64,000 nt of DNA from assembly GCF_016097555.1 (NCBI RefSeq), contig NC_054703.1, forward strand, positions 19,606,979-19,670,978. The letters run 5' to 3'. Under the pieces are notes generated by a model. It had not been told where the DNA came from. It did not search any database and was given only the letters and a program-made list of their open reading frames with translations. This document shows positions 37,801 through 44,545 of this stretch, piece by piece. The position numbers and the translations under genes are program-made. Origin of the DNA: Gigantopelta aegis (taxonomy: Eukaryota > Mollusca > Gastropoda > Neomphalida > Peltospiridae). Position 1 is the first letter of the stretch. Each line of letters begins with the position of its first letter.

Positions 37801-40800
37801 GATGTTGCTTCCTTCCCTCGTGAAGACATTGTATATAAATTGCCTGAGCCAAACCAAGCTGGAGGTACAGTTTGTAGAGCAAATCAGTTAATTTTCAACT
37901 GTGACCTTAGCTTGTGGAACCTATAGGCTAACATTAATATCTATGTCTATAGCAAGCTGTTGACATTACAAAGGTATACCCAGTGAAAGCTTTACTGATA
38001 CCAAGATGGTTTTGTTTGACATTTTGTTAATGATGTGTTTTTCCAATTAATAGTAACCATGTTTGTGCATTCTGAAAACAAAAAACATTTACTGACATTA
38101 AAATTGTTATGTTTGACATTTTATGATTAATTGCCTTTTGTTGTTTGGTTACTGTAGAGTTTTGAAGAACGCTTTTTATTATATGTGTGTTCACATTTCT
38201 AGTAACCATGTTTGCATTACTAAAGTGCATTCAGAGAGCCGTATTGATGTTAAGACCGCTATTTTTGACCTGTCAGACCACATGTATTTGATCTATCATG
38301 CTAGCATCACTGGTAAGTATGAATGACATGATGATGTATGCATTACAATATTGATCATCCTCTAATATCTCATATCTTACACACAGGACACAACTTTGTA
38401 AAAAGTGGCTCAACTAACCCGCCCCTCCCCTAGTTGTTAATAAATTTTCAGTTGACAAGAAATATTGTTAATCACAATTTTGAAAACAAAATGTTCCTTG
38501 AAGAGCCCAGCTCAGCAACCTCTGTCTAGCTCTAAAATTTTGCCGTAATATCTAAATATTACATTTCCAAAATTGTAGAAACCCAGTTAAAATCAAATTC
38601 TCCAATTGTTTTTCAAACTGCAGTTTGCAAAGCTGGCATGTACCAGAGCCAGCCACGGGACCACTGAGCTACGTTAACCCCTGCAAAACGAACTGACCTA
38701 GTTTCGCGAATCTGCTGCCGTGTTTTCTCATTTCTCAGTTCTTCCTGTTTCTTCCTTGCCAGCTCCCGTGCCAAATTCTCCTCCTGTTCGTACTGCTGAC
38801 TCTTGATCAACCGGTCGCGCTCCGCCTTAAGTAAACACAACTCACATGGTTACTTTCAACTCTACTTCACACTCATGTGGAAAATTCAAATATATCATTA
38901 AAATTACATAAAATGGGGAATTTAAACTGCAAATAAAAAAAATATAAAAAAGCAAACGGGTGCTGATTCAAAGGCAGGCTGCTTAGGGTGCACACCCTAT
39001 CCTCCAAATTTAATGTGCCCTGAAAATTCTATTTAAAGTATGAATTTAATGGATTTGTCTCACTGGTGAAGATATAATCTTTGGGGTGAGCTAGATGTTT
39101 CTAACGGAAGATTAATTTTTAATAATGCATGTTAGTTTATTTGTATGTGCTTTTTTGTTCATAATGCACCACCCCCACCCCACTAGGAAAATCTGGCATC
39201 TGCATTTGATGGAGAAAGGGTGAAAACCTGCTGCTAGCACCGGCCACTTCTCCCAAAACAGCAGAGCAGTGGATCTTTTAAACATGCACTTTCCCATTCA
39301 TGTATCATAGTCTGGATTGGACGGGAAACGTCCCAGGTCCATCAAGAGCGATGAGAGTGAGTCCAGTGTTCTCGCTGGGTGAAAATTAAAGGAGGGCGGC
39401 CGCTCGGCACCACACCCTTCAAAAAAAAAAAAAAAAAAAAACACCAATAAACGAAAAGAAAAAAAAAAAAAAAAAGGGGGGTGGGGGGTGGGGTGAGTAG
39501 TTTGGTTACCATATTGTTGTGTGTTGGTAGACTTTGTGAAAAAACATACTCCTTATTTTGCCTACAAAAAAGTGCAAAGGGGTTTATAAAAAGACTCGTC
39601 TTTTAATTGAACCGAAGATGATATCGGTCTGACATTTACGGGCAGTTCCGGTTTTGCTGGACCGATCAGTTTTAATATTATTATTTTTAATAAAGATTTC
39701 AAGATATACGAAAAACAATAAAGATGTTTGTAAAGTGATCTCCTAATGTCAGATACATTTTTGTTATTTCCATCTTCATCGAATGAATCAATAGCTGTGA
39801 TAAAATATTATCGCCAGCTGATAAAAAGTAGTTTTGTTTTTGTAAAGACGGTGTAAATATTATTTGGCACTCAAGATAAATGATTTTAATGATAAACACT
39901 ACCACTTCCGTTGTTTTTATAAGCGTTCATATCCCCTCAAAAAAATGAAAAGTATACAATATTTTATAAAGAACTGCTGAATAAACAGAATAACAGAAAG
40001 TAAAAATCATCAGTTTCAACCAATTATATCTGCAACTGAGGACAAAATATCAAACGATAGTTAGTGGAAACAAAAGACAGAATGACCGTTCTGATCACGT
40101 GACAAATTTGGCACCAAATAAGGTTTTTTTTCAATCGGAGATTGCCGAATCAGTAAAAAATTAAATGTTTTCATTGCTTACATAAAATATAACTTTTATT
40201 GTGTCTATCAAACATACAAATGGATACAAATATTGGACAAAATAGAGGCTGTTAAAAATACTGTTAAATTATGTTACGGTAACTGTCGTAAATGTTTCGT
40301 CAATTGCTTTTTTGTACACAACGCGGTTGGTTTCCTTTGATGTCCAGTGTGCAGACTGATCGTTGTTTTTTGTGTGGAAAAAAGTGCATTTGGAAATAGC
40401 AGAGATAGGTGCTGGAAAATAAAGAGGGGCGCTCAAAAATAAAGGAGGGCGGGGAACGTGAAAGGAGGGCGGCAAAATGGAATAGCGGGGAGGGGCGCCC
40501 TGCTTAAATGGAGCAGCGAGAACACTGGTCCATAGAGTGAGAGAAGAGTTGTATACGTACCCTCAGTATGGCTTCCTCCATCTCTCGCTCCCTGTTCTCG
40601 ACCTGCTGCCTGCGCAGGATGCGTTTGTCGACGACGCGGTTCTCACGCTCCAGGTTCGACTGGATCATCTTGGCGCGTGCCACATCGCGCAGCCGGTCAT
40701 GCTGCTTCTCCTCGTTCTCACGGTTCTGGTCCATCATCTTCGTAACCATGGCCGCACGACGTATCGTTGCCTGCAATCAAAATTAATGTAAAAGAAAATT

Positions 40801-42453
40801 AAACAACTAGTCCAAATTGACTGACATAGGTAATTTTGATGCCTGATAAGTGACAAACTGTGACATGTAGAGGCGAAACATAGCCCAGTTGTAAAGTGCT
40901 TGCTAGATGTGTGGATGGTTTGGGATCAACCCCTGTCAGTGTGCCCATTGGGCTATTTCTCATTCCAGCCAGTACCCAATGACTGGTATATCAAAGGCTG
41001 TGATATGTACTATCCTGTCTGTGGGATCCCTTGCTACTGATGGAAAAATGTAGCAGGTTTCCTCTCTAAGACTATATGTCAAAATTACCAAATGTTTGAC
41101 ATCCAATAACCGATGATTAATAAATCAATGTGCTCTAGTGTTGTTAAACAAAAACAAACTTAACTTTAGTTATCATCTAAGGTCGATGACAGTCACTCTT
41201 CGCACCCTTGTTTTGGCTTTGTACACAATAAATATAATGTATCTTACTGTAATTTCACTTGAAATTCATATTACGTAAAAGATTCAATTTTTTAATCACA
41301 AGATTTTCGTCAAACACATTCAGGTACTTTATTAATGTTCAAGCAAAAACATTTCAAAAGCAATTTGACATTGGAATTTTTCCAGCGTTCTTTTATTCAG
41401 TTTATAGTTATTGTAAAGAGATGAAAAGTGACATTAAAATAAAAACTGGTCTACTAACCTTGACCCCTATCAAAATTCTATAACAAGCAGACAATGCTGT
41501 TTACATGTCAGTATGTTTTTATTTTTCATAATTGTGGACAAAATATTACGTTTAAGTTTTAAAAGATGAAAGAAATAACATATACCTTTTGTCAAATATA
41601 TATATATATAAAAATTACCATTGGATATGTTTTGATGGTAGGACTTTCCTTTACTATTAGCACTGTCACATATAAAGAATATTATAAATACTTATCATAG
41701 AGTTAGGGTTAGTGACAGTGCCAAAGGAAAGTCCTTTCATTTTATTTATTGTGTATGAAAGGAACCAAAATAGTGATTTCCCTAGAAATTTGGCAAGGCA
41801 TGGTAGACCAAACACTTTTGGGGCACTTGTATTTCATTAAAAATACACAAAAATTAATTGAAATAAACATTAATGTAATTTATGTGCTTGCTTTAATAAA
41901 TGAATGGCAAAAGATATAAAACTTTTTAAAAGGCATATTTTATTAATTAATCATACTTTTTTAGGTGTCTTATAAAGGCAATTTTAGAATTAATTACTGA
42001 AAAAGGCTTGTTTAATCTCAGGGCAGCATGGTGCTGATTAAGGCAAGATGGTGCTAGACTATTAAGGCATGGTGCCGCACCATGCTAAAACAAGCTAGGG
42101 AAAACACTACAAAACAAGGGTGCAAAAAGTGACTGTTGTCCTAAACTAAAGTATACATGTGGAATCTGTCATGACATTGTAATGGGTTTTTTTCAAGATT
42201 TCTGGACAAAATGTGGAGGAAATCTAACAGTAAATAAAGGTAGAAGCGTAATTTATCGTAACGGTAGTTGCTGGCAATGTGGTTCGGACTTTAAAATCTT
42301 AATTTCTATTGGACACGAAAATACAATCCCCACGAATATTAAACCTTGTACCATACATTGATCAGTGCAAATATATTTTAAATGTCTCGGTAACAAACTT
42401 CAAAATAATCATACAGTTAGTTTCCAATGTCGAAGAAGACACACGCTTACCAT
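20404..42453 (-). CDS. MNS1: Meiosis-specific nuclear structural protein 1 (10 exons)
   Basis: The joined coding exons are 42453-42451, 40770-40561, 38825-38698, 31828-31726, 30576-30347, 28191-27975, 26147-26040, 25651-25529, 22200-21940 and 20517-20404. They total 1,497 nt, or 498 residues plus TAA, and every intron is GT-AG with phases that join. Recognised family segments are LKAAYVNKERAAQLAEKDA (about 119-137), LMIDEIVRKIYEEDQK (about 210-225), MLAKFAEDDRIEQMNAQKR (375-393) and LLGFLPK (455-461). The protein is one long charged coiled coil rich in E, R, Q and K with no membrane segment, as expected for the trichohyalin-plectin-homology (TPH) family. In other animals MNS1 is a filamentous protein in the lumen of ciliary doublet microtubules, needed for sperm flagella and left-right patterning. 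The length agrees with vertebrate MNS1 (about 495). Exon 1 is inferred from a start codon at a strong donor. Confidence 0.95.
20603..20848 (-). mobile_element. SINE in MNS1 intron 9 (tail type A)
   Basis: Read on the minus strand it has the tRNA-like head (GGGACGTAGCCCAGTTCG), the core CCAGTGCACCACGACTGG and ATATAAAAGATCCCTTGC-type words, and the GTGTCATTAAACAAAAC tail. It lies about 85 bp upstream of the exon 10 acceptor, in the same orientation as the gene. Confidence 0.85.
21406..21910. mobile_element. Inverted-repeat element beside MNS1 exon 9
   Basis: The segment at about 21,406-21,492 (AACAACTATGATAAATGACT, then AAAATTTTGTCCAGATAGAA) is repeated inverted at about 21,845-21,910. A related single arm occurs near 42,195-42,290. 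The right arm ends about 30 bp from the exon 9 donor. The exact outer ends are not determined. Confidence 0.6.
21940..22200 (-). CDS. MNS1: MNS1 exon 9
   Basis: Acceptor TTTCAG|ATG and donor AAA|GTGAGA bound 87 codons (residues 375-461), beginning MLAKFAEDDRIEQMNAQKRR and ending LLGFLPK. This is the most conserved part of MNS1 and identifies the gene. The exon is GC-richer than its surroundings. Confidence 0.97.
22871..23012. mobile_element. 142-bp MITE (intact copy)
   Basis: The ends are CAGGGAACATTTTGT and its exact complement. It is flanked by AATGG and AATGA, probably a mutated 5-bp duplication. It sits in a SINE tail fragment (AATGACACCACTACAGCAC follows it). It is the undisturbed relative of the MITE interrupted by the pogo-like element at 35.4-38.4 kb. 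Confidence 0.85.
23272..23465 (-). mobile_element. SINE fragment in MNS1 intron 8
   Basis: The minus-strand tail and core are recognisable (GTTGTTAAAGAAACC end, GCAAGGGATATTTTGTCTGC and CTTTCCCAGAGACAGTAC words). The tRNA head is missing or badly decayed. Confidence 0.7.
23817..24706 (-). pseudogene. 5'-truncated non-LTR retrotransposon reverse transcriptase relic
   Basis: Two minus-strand frames join across a frameshift near 24,405-24,430. The upstream frame (24,686-24,429) reads LPIFDYADIIWDNCT, the end of a LINE reverse transcriptase. The downstream frame (24,404-23,817) has FFPSAVKLWNNLLPDIRNSS and the cysteine-histidine motif CTCGHPVEDAEHFLCFCP typical of the C-terminal region in jockey/CR1-like elements. 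The catalytic YADD part and the endonuclease are absent, so it is dead on arrival. It lies in MNS1 intron 8 in the sense orientation. Confidence 0.85.
24723..24930 (-). mobile_element. SINE fragment in MNS1 intron 8
   Basis: Minus-strand tail and core: TGTCATTAAACAAACATTC end, then AAGAGGTCCTTTGTATGCAC and GACAGGAAAGCACATACTA words in plus orientation. It abuts the truncated LINE relic. Confidence 0.65.
25086..25457. repeat. 93-bp tandem repeat, 4 copies, next to exon 8 donor
   Basis: Units start TGTATGACTGACCTGGATCT at 25,086, 25,179, 25,272 and 25,365. Period 93 keeps one minus-strand frame open for over 200 codons, which is an artefact. The following 72 bp (25,458-25,529) is a colinear, diverged partial unit that runs into the exon 8 donor. 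Confidence 0.93.
25529..25651 (-). CDS. MNS1: MNS1 exon 8
   Basis: Acceptor TTGTACAG|GAG and donor CAG|GTATAG bound 41 codons (residues 334-374), rich in Q, E, K and R, ending AEEEEFRKQ directly before MLAKFAEDD. Coiled coil throughout. Confidence 0.93.
26040..26147 (-). CDS. MNS1: MNS1 exon 7
   Basis: Acceptor TTTATTTACAG|TTG and donor AAG|GTAACA bound 36 codons (residues 298-333): LSEQIASKEAEREEMERV and RLDLYMEEQQEKDRQ. The RxDLxxxRxELYxEEQ pattern is shared with vertebrate MNS1. Confidence 0.93.
26148..26262. repeat. TAAA/TAAG microsatellite at exon 7 acceptor
   Basis: An imperfect AAATAAGT/AAAT array begins at the acceptor. On the transcribed strand it supplies a TTTATTTAC-rich tract that runs straight into TTTACAG|TTG, so it forms the whole pyrimidine-rich region. 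Confidence 0.85.
26650..27974. repeat. 41-bp array seeded at MNS1 exon 6 donor, about 33 copies
   Basis: The plus-strand unit is AGTAATACGACTGTTAAAAG then TACGAACCTCATTCTGAATTA. The array ends exactly at exon 6: GTAAAAGTACGAAC is intron and CTCCTTCTG is exon. Many units keep CTCCTTCTG or CTCATTCTG before GAAC, so each carries GAG|GTTCGT. It fills most of intron 6. Copies vary at a few sites, and some are 30-38 bp deletions. Confidence 0.95.
27975..28191 (-). CDS. MNS1: MNS1 exon 6
   Basis: Acceptor TTTGTAG|G and donor GAG|GTTCGT bound residues 225-297 (EIERQMMKRQMTQRYIDEF, later RRIIEYANLQHERD, ending ERLQKE). Phase 2 entry and phase 0 exit fit both neighbours. The donor is weak at positions +3 and +4, which matters because many near-copies follow it. 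Confidence 0.95.
28285..29525. mobile_element. Decayed hAT-like element
   Basis: The left side reads TAGGGATGGGACGGTTTCGC and the right side has CACCGAACCGTGGGCC, which look like arms of a hAT-type family with CGGTT-rich subterminal words. The termini are incomplete and the 136-codon plus-strand frame at 29,142 has no recognisable domain. Weak call. Confidence 0.4.
30065..30346. repeat. Partial tandem copies of exon 5 end and donor
   Basis: 30,194-30,255 copies 30,341-30,402 (the last 56 nt of exon 5 plus its donor) with only two differences in 62, an offset of 147 bp. Both differences are CG in the exon and TG in the copy. An older copy of the donor (ACTTACTTCTGATCC) lies at 30,073. The C-rich spacers between copies are also similar. 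Confidence 0.88.
30347..30576 (-). CDS. MNS1: MNS1 exon 5
   Basis: Acceptor CATTACAG|AAG and donor AA|GTGAGT bound residues 149-225 (KRESEIAREMKEQHERAEEA, later LEEQEHKRQQAYEEFLKEK, LMIDEIVRKIYEEDQK). This is a diagnostic MNS1 segment. Repeats flank it on both sides. Confidence 0.96.
30577..31190. repeat. About 74-bp array seeded at exon 5 acceptor, about 8 copies
   Basis: Units restart with ACTCTCGCTTCTGTAATG-like sequence at 30,567 (the exon edge itself), 30,641, about 30,715 and so on to about 31,112. Each unit holds about 12 exonic bases plus the complement of the acceptor TTACAG, then CTTTTACTTCTCATACTGAA. Confidence 0.93.
31395..31725. repeat. 22-bp array seeded at exon 4 donor, about 15 copies
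   Basis: The plus-strand unit is AAACATACTGCAAATATACT plus GG. On the gene strand it reads GTATGTTTCCAGTATATTTGCA-like, and the first unit begins exactly at the donor GT of exon 4 (31,725). Copies near the exon are more diverged. Confidence 0.92.
31726..31828 (-). CDS. MNS1: MNS1 exon 4
   Basis: Acceptor TTTCCACAG|C and donor ATG|GTATGT bound residues 114-148, LELRELEAKLKAAYVNKERA then AQLAEKDALRFDQM. It is nearly colinear with vertebrate MNS1. Phase 2 entry, phase 0 exit. Confidence 0.96.
32376..33463. mobile_element. 1.1-kb non-autonomous hAT-like element
   Basis: The ends are CAGGGGTGGGGAAAA at 32,376 and its near complement TTTTCCCCACCCCTG ending at 33,463. The flanks CAATTAAC and CAGTTAAG match at 6 of 8 positions, compatible with an aged 8-bp hAT duplication. 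No transposase frame. It lies in MNS1 intron 3. Confidence 0.75.
33556..33868 (+). mobile_element. Full-length tRNA-derived SINE (tail type B)
   Basis: The head is GATGTAGCCCAGTGGTAAAG (A box) with GGGATCGATCCC (B box). The core is CCAGTGCACGACGACTAG, GGTGCATATAAAAGATCCC. The tail is GTGTTGAGTGCATCGTTAAA and an ACACTTCTTTCTTTC end. The best preserved head in the window. Confidence 0.92.
34066..34313. mobile_element. 248-bp MITE
   Basis: The ends are CAGTGTTTCTGCCA at 34,066 and TGGCAGAAACCCTG ending at 34,313. The flanks GTTGT and GTCGT match at 4 of 5. A related right end, TCTGCCAGAAACCCTG, occurs at about 54,548. Confidence 0.75.
34762..34855. repeat. (AT)n microsatellite, about 47 repeats
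   Basis: Uninterrupted alternating A and T over about 94 bp in MNS1 intron 3. Its length is likely variable between individuals and hard to assemble. Confidence 0.97.
35400..38430 (+). mobile_element. pogo/Tigger-like DNA transposon, 3,031 bp
   Basis: The terminal inverted repeats are about 27 bp with one mismatch; the left end begins GGGGAGGGGAGGGTTAGTTG and the right end, complemented, GGGGAGGGGCGGGTTAGTTG. TA flanks both ends (35,398-35,399 and 38,431-38,432). The word GTTAGTTGAGCCAC is repeated just inside the left terminus, and GGCAAGTTG words recur near 35,790-35,830, possibly transposase binding sites. One damaged transposase gene is inside. It lies in MNS1 intron 3, antisense to the gene. 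Confidence 0.95.
35909..37926 (+). pseudogene. pogo-family DDE transposase, frameshifted
   Basis: A start at 35,909 (MPRLYKRKTRRGNTP) runs into a stop; the continuation IDILERAAADVRGG is in another frame, so there is a break near 35,953. Next come a psq-type helix-turn-helix (SIRSAAKDFGVDRMTLKRF), a CENP-B-like region, and the DDE catalytic domain with acidic residues in IYNTDKTG, LLILDNHESH and LQPLDRSVYG. The frame then ends at 36,946; a small deletion and frameshift near 36,910-36,940 separate it from LTIYDIPTLVNEA. The second frame runs to 37,926 with an acidic-serine stretch and a C-terminal GDFVIVKVAGKT domain. The usual IYNxDET motif is TDKT here. Family: IS630-Tc1-mariner, pogo branch. 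Inactive as read. Confidence 0.9.
38625..38690 (-). mobile_element. SINE head remnant beside exon 3
   Basis: On the minus strand GTAGCTCAGTGGTCCCGTGG resembles the tRNA-like A box of the local SINEs. It begins about 8 bp after the exon 3 donor. Too short to be sure. Confidence 0.4.
38698..38825 (-). CDS. MNS1: MNS1 exon 3
   Basis: Acceptor TTACTTAAG|GCG and donor ACTAG|GTCAGT bound residues 72-114 (AERDRLIKSQQYEQEENLAR, then ELARKKQEELRNEKTRQQ). Exit in phase 2 completes a serine codon with exon 4. The ELARxKxEELRNEKxRQQ pattern is MNS1-like. Confidence 0.94.
39364..40527. mobile_element. 1.16-kb hAT-like element in MNS1 intron 2
   Basis: The ends are CAGTGTTCTCGCTG at 39,364 and CAGCGAGAACACTG ending at 40,527. 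GGAGGGCGG words recur near both ends, and an A-rich stretch lies at 39,419-39,475. The target duplication is not clear. The right end is 32 bp from the exon 2 donor dinucleotide. Confidence 0.75.
40561..40770 (-). CDS. MNS1: MNS1 exon 2
   Basis: Acceptor TTGATTGCAG|GCA and donor AGG|GTACGT bound exactly 70 codons (residues 2-71), ATIRRAAMVTKMMDQNREN through EREMEEAILR. An in-frame ATG at 40,749 is an alternative start, which would shorten the protein by eight residues. Confidence 0.9.
40871..41167 (+). mobile_element. tRNA-derived SINE (tail type A)
   Basis: Head ACATAGCCCAGTTGTAAAG, core GACTGGTATATCAAAGGC, 3' part AAATGTTTGACATCCAATA, tail AACAAAAACAAACTTAACTT. Complete, in MNS1 intron 1 and antisense to the gene. 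Confidence 0.88.
41186..42140. mobile_element. Non-autonomous DNA element, 955 bp
   Basis: The left end GATGACAGTCACTCTTCGCA continuing CCCTTGTTTT, and the right end, complemented, GACAACAGTCACTTTTTGCA continuing CCCTTGTTTT, match at about 25 of 30 positions. No coding frame. A second MITE is nested in its right part. Confidence 0.7.
41771..42109. mobile_element. Nested 339-bp MITE with CAAAA duplication
   Basis: The ends are TAGTGATTTCCCTAG and CTAGGGAAAACACTA. Exact 5-bp direct repeats CAAAA flank it (41,766-41,770 and 42,110-42,114). Inside, GGCATGGTGC words are symmetric. A second copy of the left end lies at 52,800. Confidence 0.88.
42451..42453 (-). CDS. MNS1: MNS1 exon 1 (start codon only)
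   Basis: On the minus strand ATG at 42,453-42,451 is followed at once by GTAAGCGTGT, a strong donor. Splicing to exon 2 gives ATG|GCAACGATACGT in frame (MATIRRAAM) and a total length that matches the family. The 5' untranslated part lies at higher coordinates; its start is not determined. No competing ATG at a donor was noticed nearby. Confidence 0.65.
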
Positions 42454-43563
42454 TTTAATACTGTTTTGAAGTCCCCTTTATTCAGATTAATATGATTAAA
42501 TTTTATTCAATGCTACTTTCATAAATTGAGCTTCCGTTTGTTGTGTTGGTATGGGCAGGTTTATTTTGTTGTTAAGGTCAAATAGAGAAAAATTAAATAA
42601 ACTTTGTCAACTATTTGTGTAATTTGCTAACATGCTATACAATTATAACGACAAGTATAACTCCAATGTATGAACATAAATGTTTTACAACGTTCACAAA
42701 TTAATTTTCTTGATATAAATTTCAAATTCAAAATTGGTTCCCCCTTTGTCAAAATAGCCTGCTCCAAATGAATAGATCGTTTGCGGGTTATTCTGTCACG
42801 TGAAGCGTAGCAAACAGTTTCACGATAGGTGTACAAATATTTACTGCGGGCGTAACAACTAATAATAGGTGTTATGAAAAGTAGAAAATTAACAAAAATA
42901 GACAAAGCAAAAATAGTTTCACAAATACGGATATCTGGTGAATAATGTAATTTTAAAATTTGCCCAGATTGTGACGATAATTGGTTGGCGTAATATTATT
43001 TACTGCTACACTGCTTTTTGTTCAGACGCCATTAAATGGATTTTGTATTAAAGTAATGATTTAAACAATAGTTTATAAAATCGGCGCTTTAACGTGTAGT
43101 ATACGTAGTTTAAAACAGAAACAGAGTATCCTTTACATTGTTATTACACGATTTACATACTATTTAAATGTTAGGTTTATAAATGAAAATTGTACACGTG
43201 TTCTAATACTGTTCAACTTCAAGTATTCTATCATCATCATGTTCCAACAAGTCTCACAGTTACAGTAAGATGTGTAGACAGTCAAGTGGCTAAGAAATTT
43301 TAAGCATGCCTATACTATCCAATTATTAATTCATCAAGATTAACATTGACTGCAAGTCGATGTGTAAGCACAAGTCAACATCATCTGCCCAACACATAAG
43401 TTCCCATAACGCCTGTACTGCTGTACATAGCAGATCTGAACGGTTCCAGGCAATTTTGCTCGAAACGGAATTGCAGTAAAAATAACAACTACCATCACGT
43501 TTTCCCACCCTAATCATGTATTGTGATCTATTTCGAGCTCATGGAGACCAAGACATACTTAAT
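42454..43563. promoter_or_regulatory. Putative MNS1 5' UTR and promoter region
   Basis: This lies just upstream of the inferred MNS1 start. It contains a minus-strand CCAAT word (ATTGG at about 42,980) and no obvious TATA box. CHTOP, read the other way, may also start in or near this gap. The assignment is by position only. Confidence 0.3.
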
Positions 43564-44545
43564 GTGTATTAGCCGACTCCGTGGATAAGCCGACCTCTTA
43601 AAGTCTTAGTTTGACCCAAAATATCCAGTACAAAATCATCGGCCTCGTGTATAAGCCAAAGTAATTTTTTGTCCAGTTGTATCAATTTCAATACTGTCAA
43701 CAAATGACTTATGCTTTTCTGGTTCATTATATTGTTTTCCCATTAATTATTACAAACACTGTAATCGTGATCACAGTCATTGCAGCAATGCTAACGTCTA
43801 CCATGCCGTGCAAAAATAATTTAGAACTGATAAATCATAACAGAAAAATAAATAATTCCAAGCTGTAACAACATATCACTGCACACAAGTAATTAAATTA
43901 TTCACTGGACAGCAAAAAGAAAAATCATTACGGCATGTTTAATCCCCCACCACACACCGACACAGAAACAAAATTCACTGTATATGGTATGGTCATGTGA
44001 CAATTGTGGGAATTGTGGGAGTAATTAATGTCCTAAAATTCATGTTATGTTTTTTTAGTTGGTAATGTTAATAATGAGCTTAATTTATTTATGGCATTAC
44101 ATTAGTTTAATGCACCCTCCTAACAAAACTATAATATTAGAAATATGATACTTGTTTGAAGAATAAACAGTTTTGTGTCTCAAATTCACTATATGAAAGA
44201 CTGGTCCCAGCACAGGTCAGACAAAAATGGGCAGTTTGAAAGAATACGTTTTTACCATTGAAATGACAATAAAACAAGTAATTTTTTATTGTTATTCATC
44301 AAACTTATAAATATAATGCATTCAAGAACAAAAAAAGTGCATAATATTGCATAATAAAGTGTTTTATTTATACTGTGCACAAATTATTGTTACATAATCT
44401 GTGAAAGGCTTTAAGAGTGACAAAAATTTATGTTGTGGTCGGGAGTATGTTTTTTTATTAGAATTTTATGCACCAATTTGTTGCCTTCGTGTATTAGCTA
44501 ACACTTCTTTTGGAAAGTGTTTCTAGACTTCAAAAGTCGGTAATA

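Larger units (their letters stand above)
35316..38500. mobile_element. MITE split by a pogo-like transposon
   Basis: The left half 35,316-35,399 (CAGGGAACATTTTGT...) and the right half 38,431-38,500 (...ACAAAATGTTCCTTG) join to match the intact copy at 22,871-23,012. AAGAG directly flanks both outer ends (35,311-35,315 and 38,501-38,505), a 5-bp target duplication. Confidence 0.9.
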
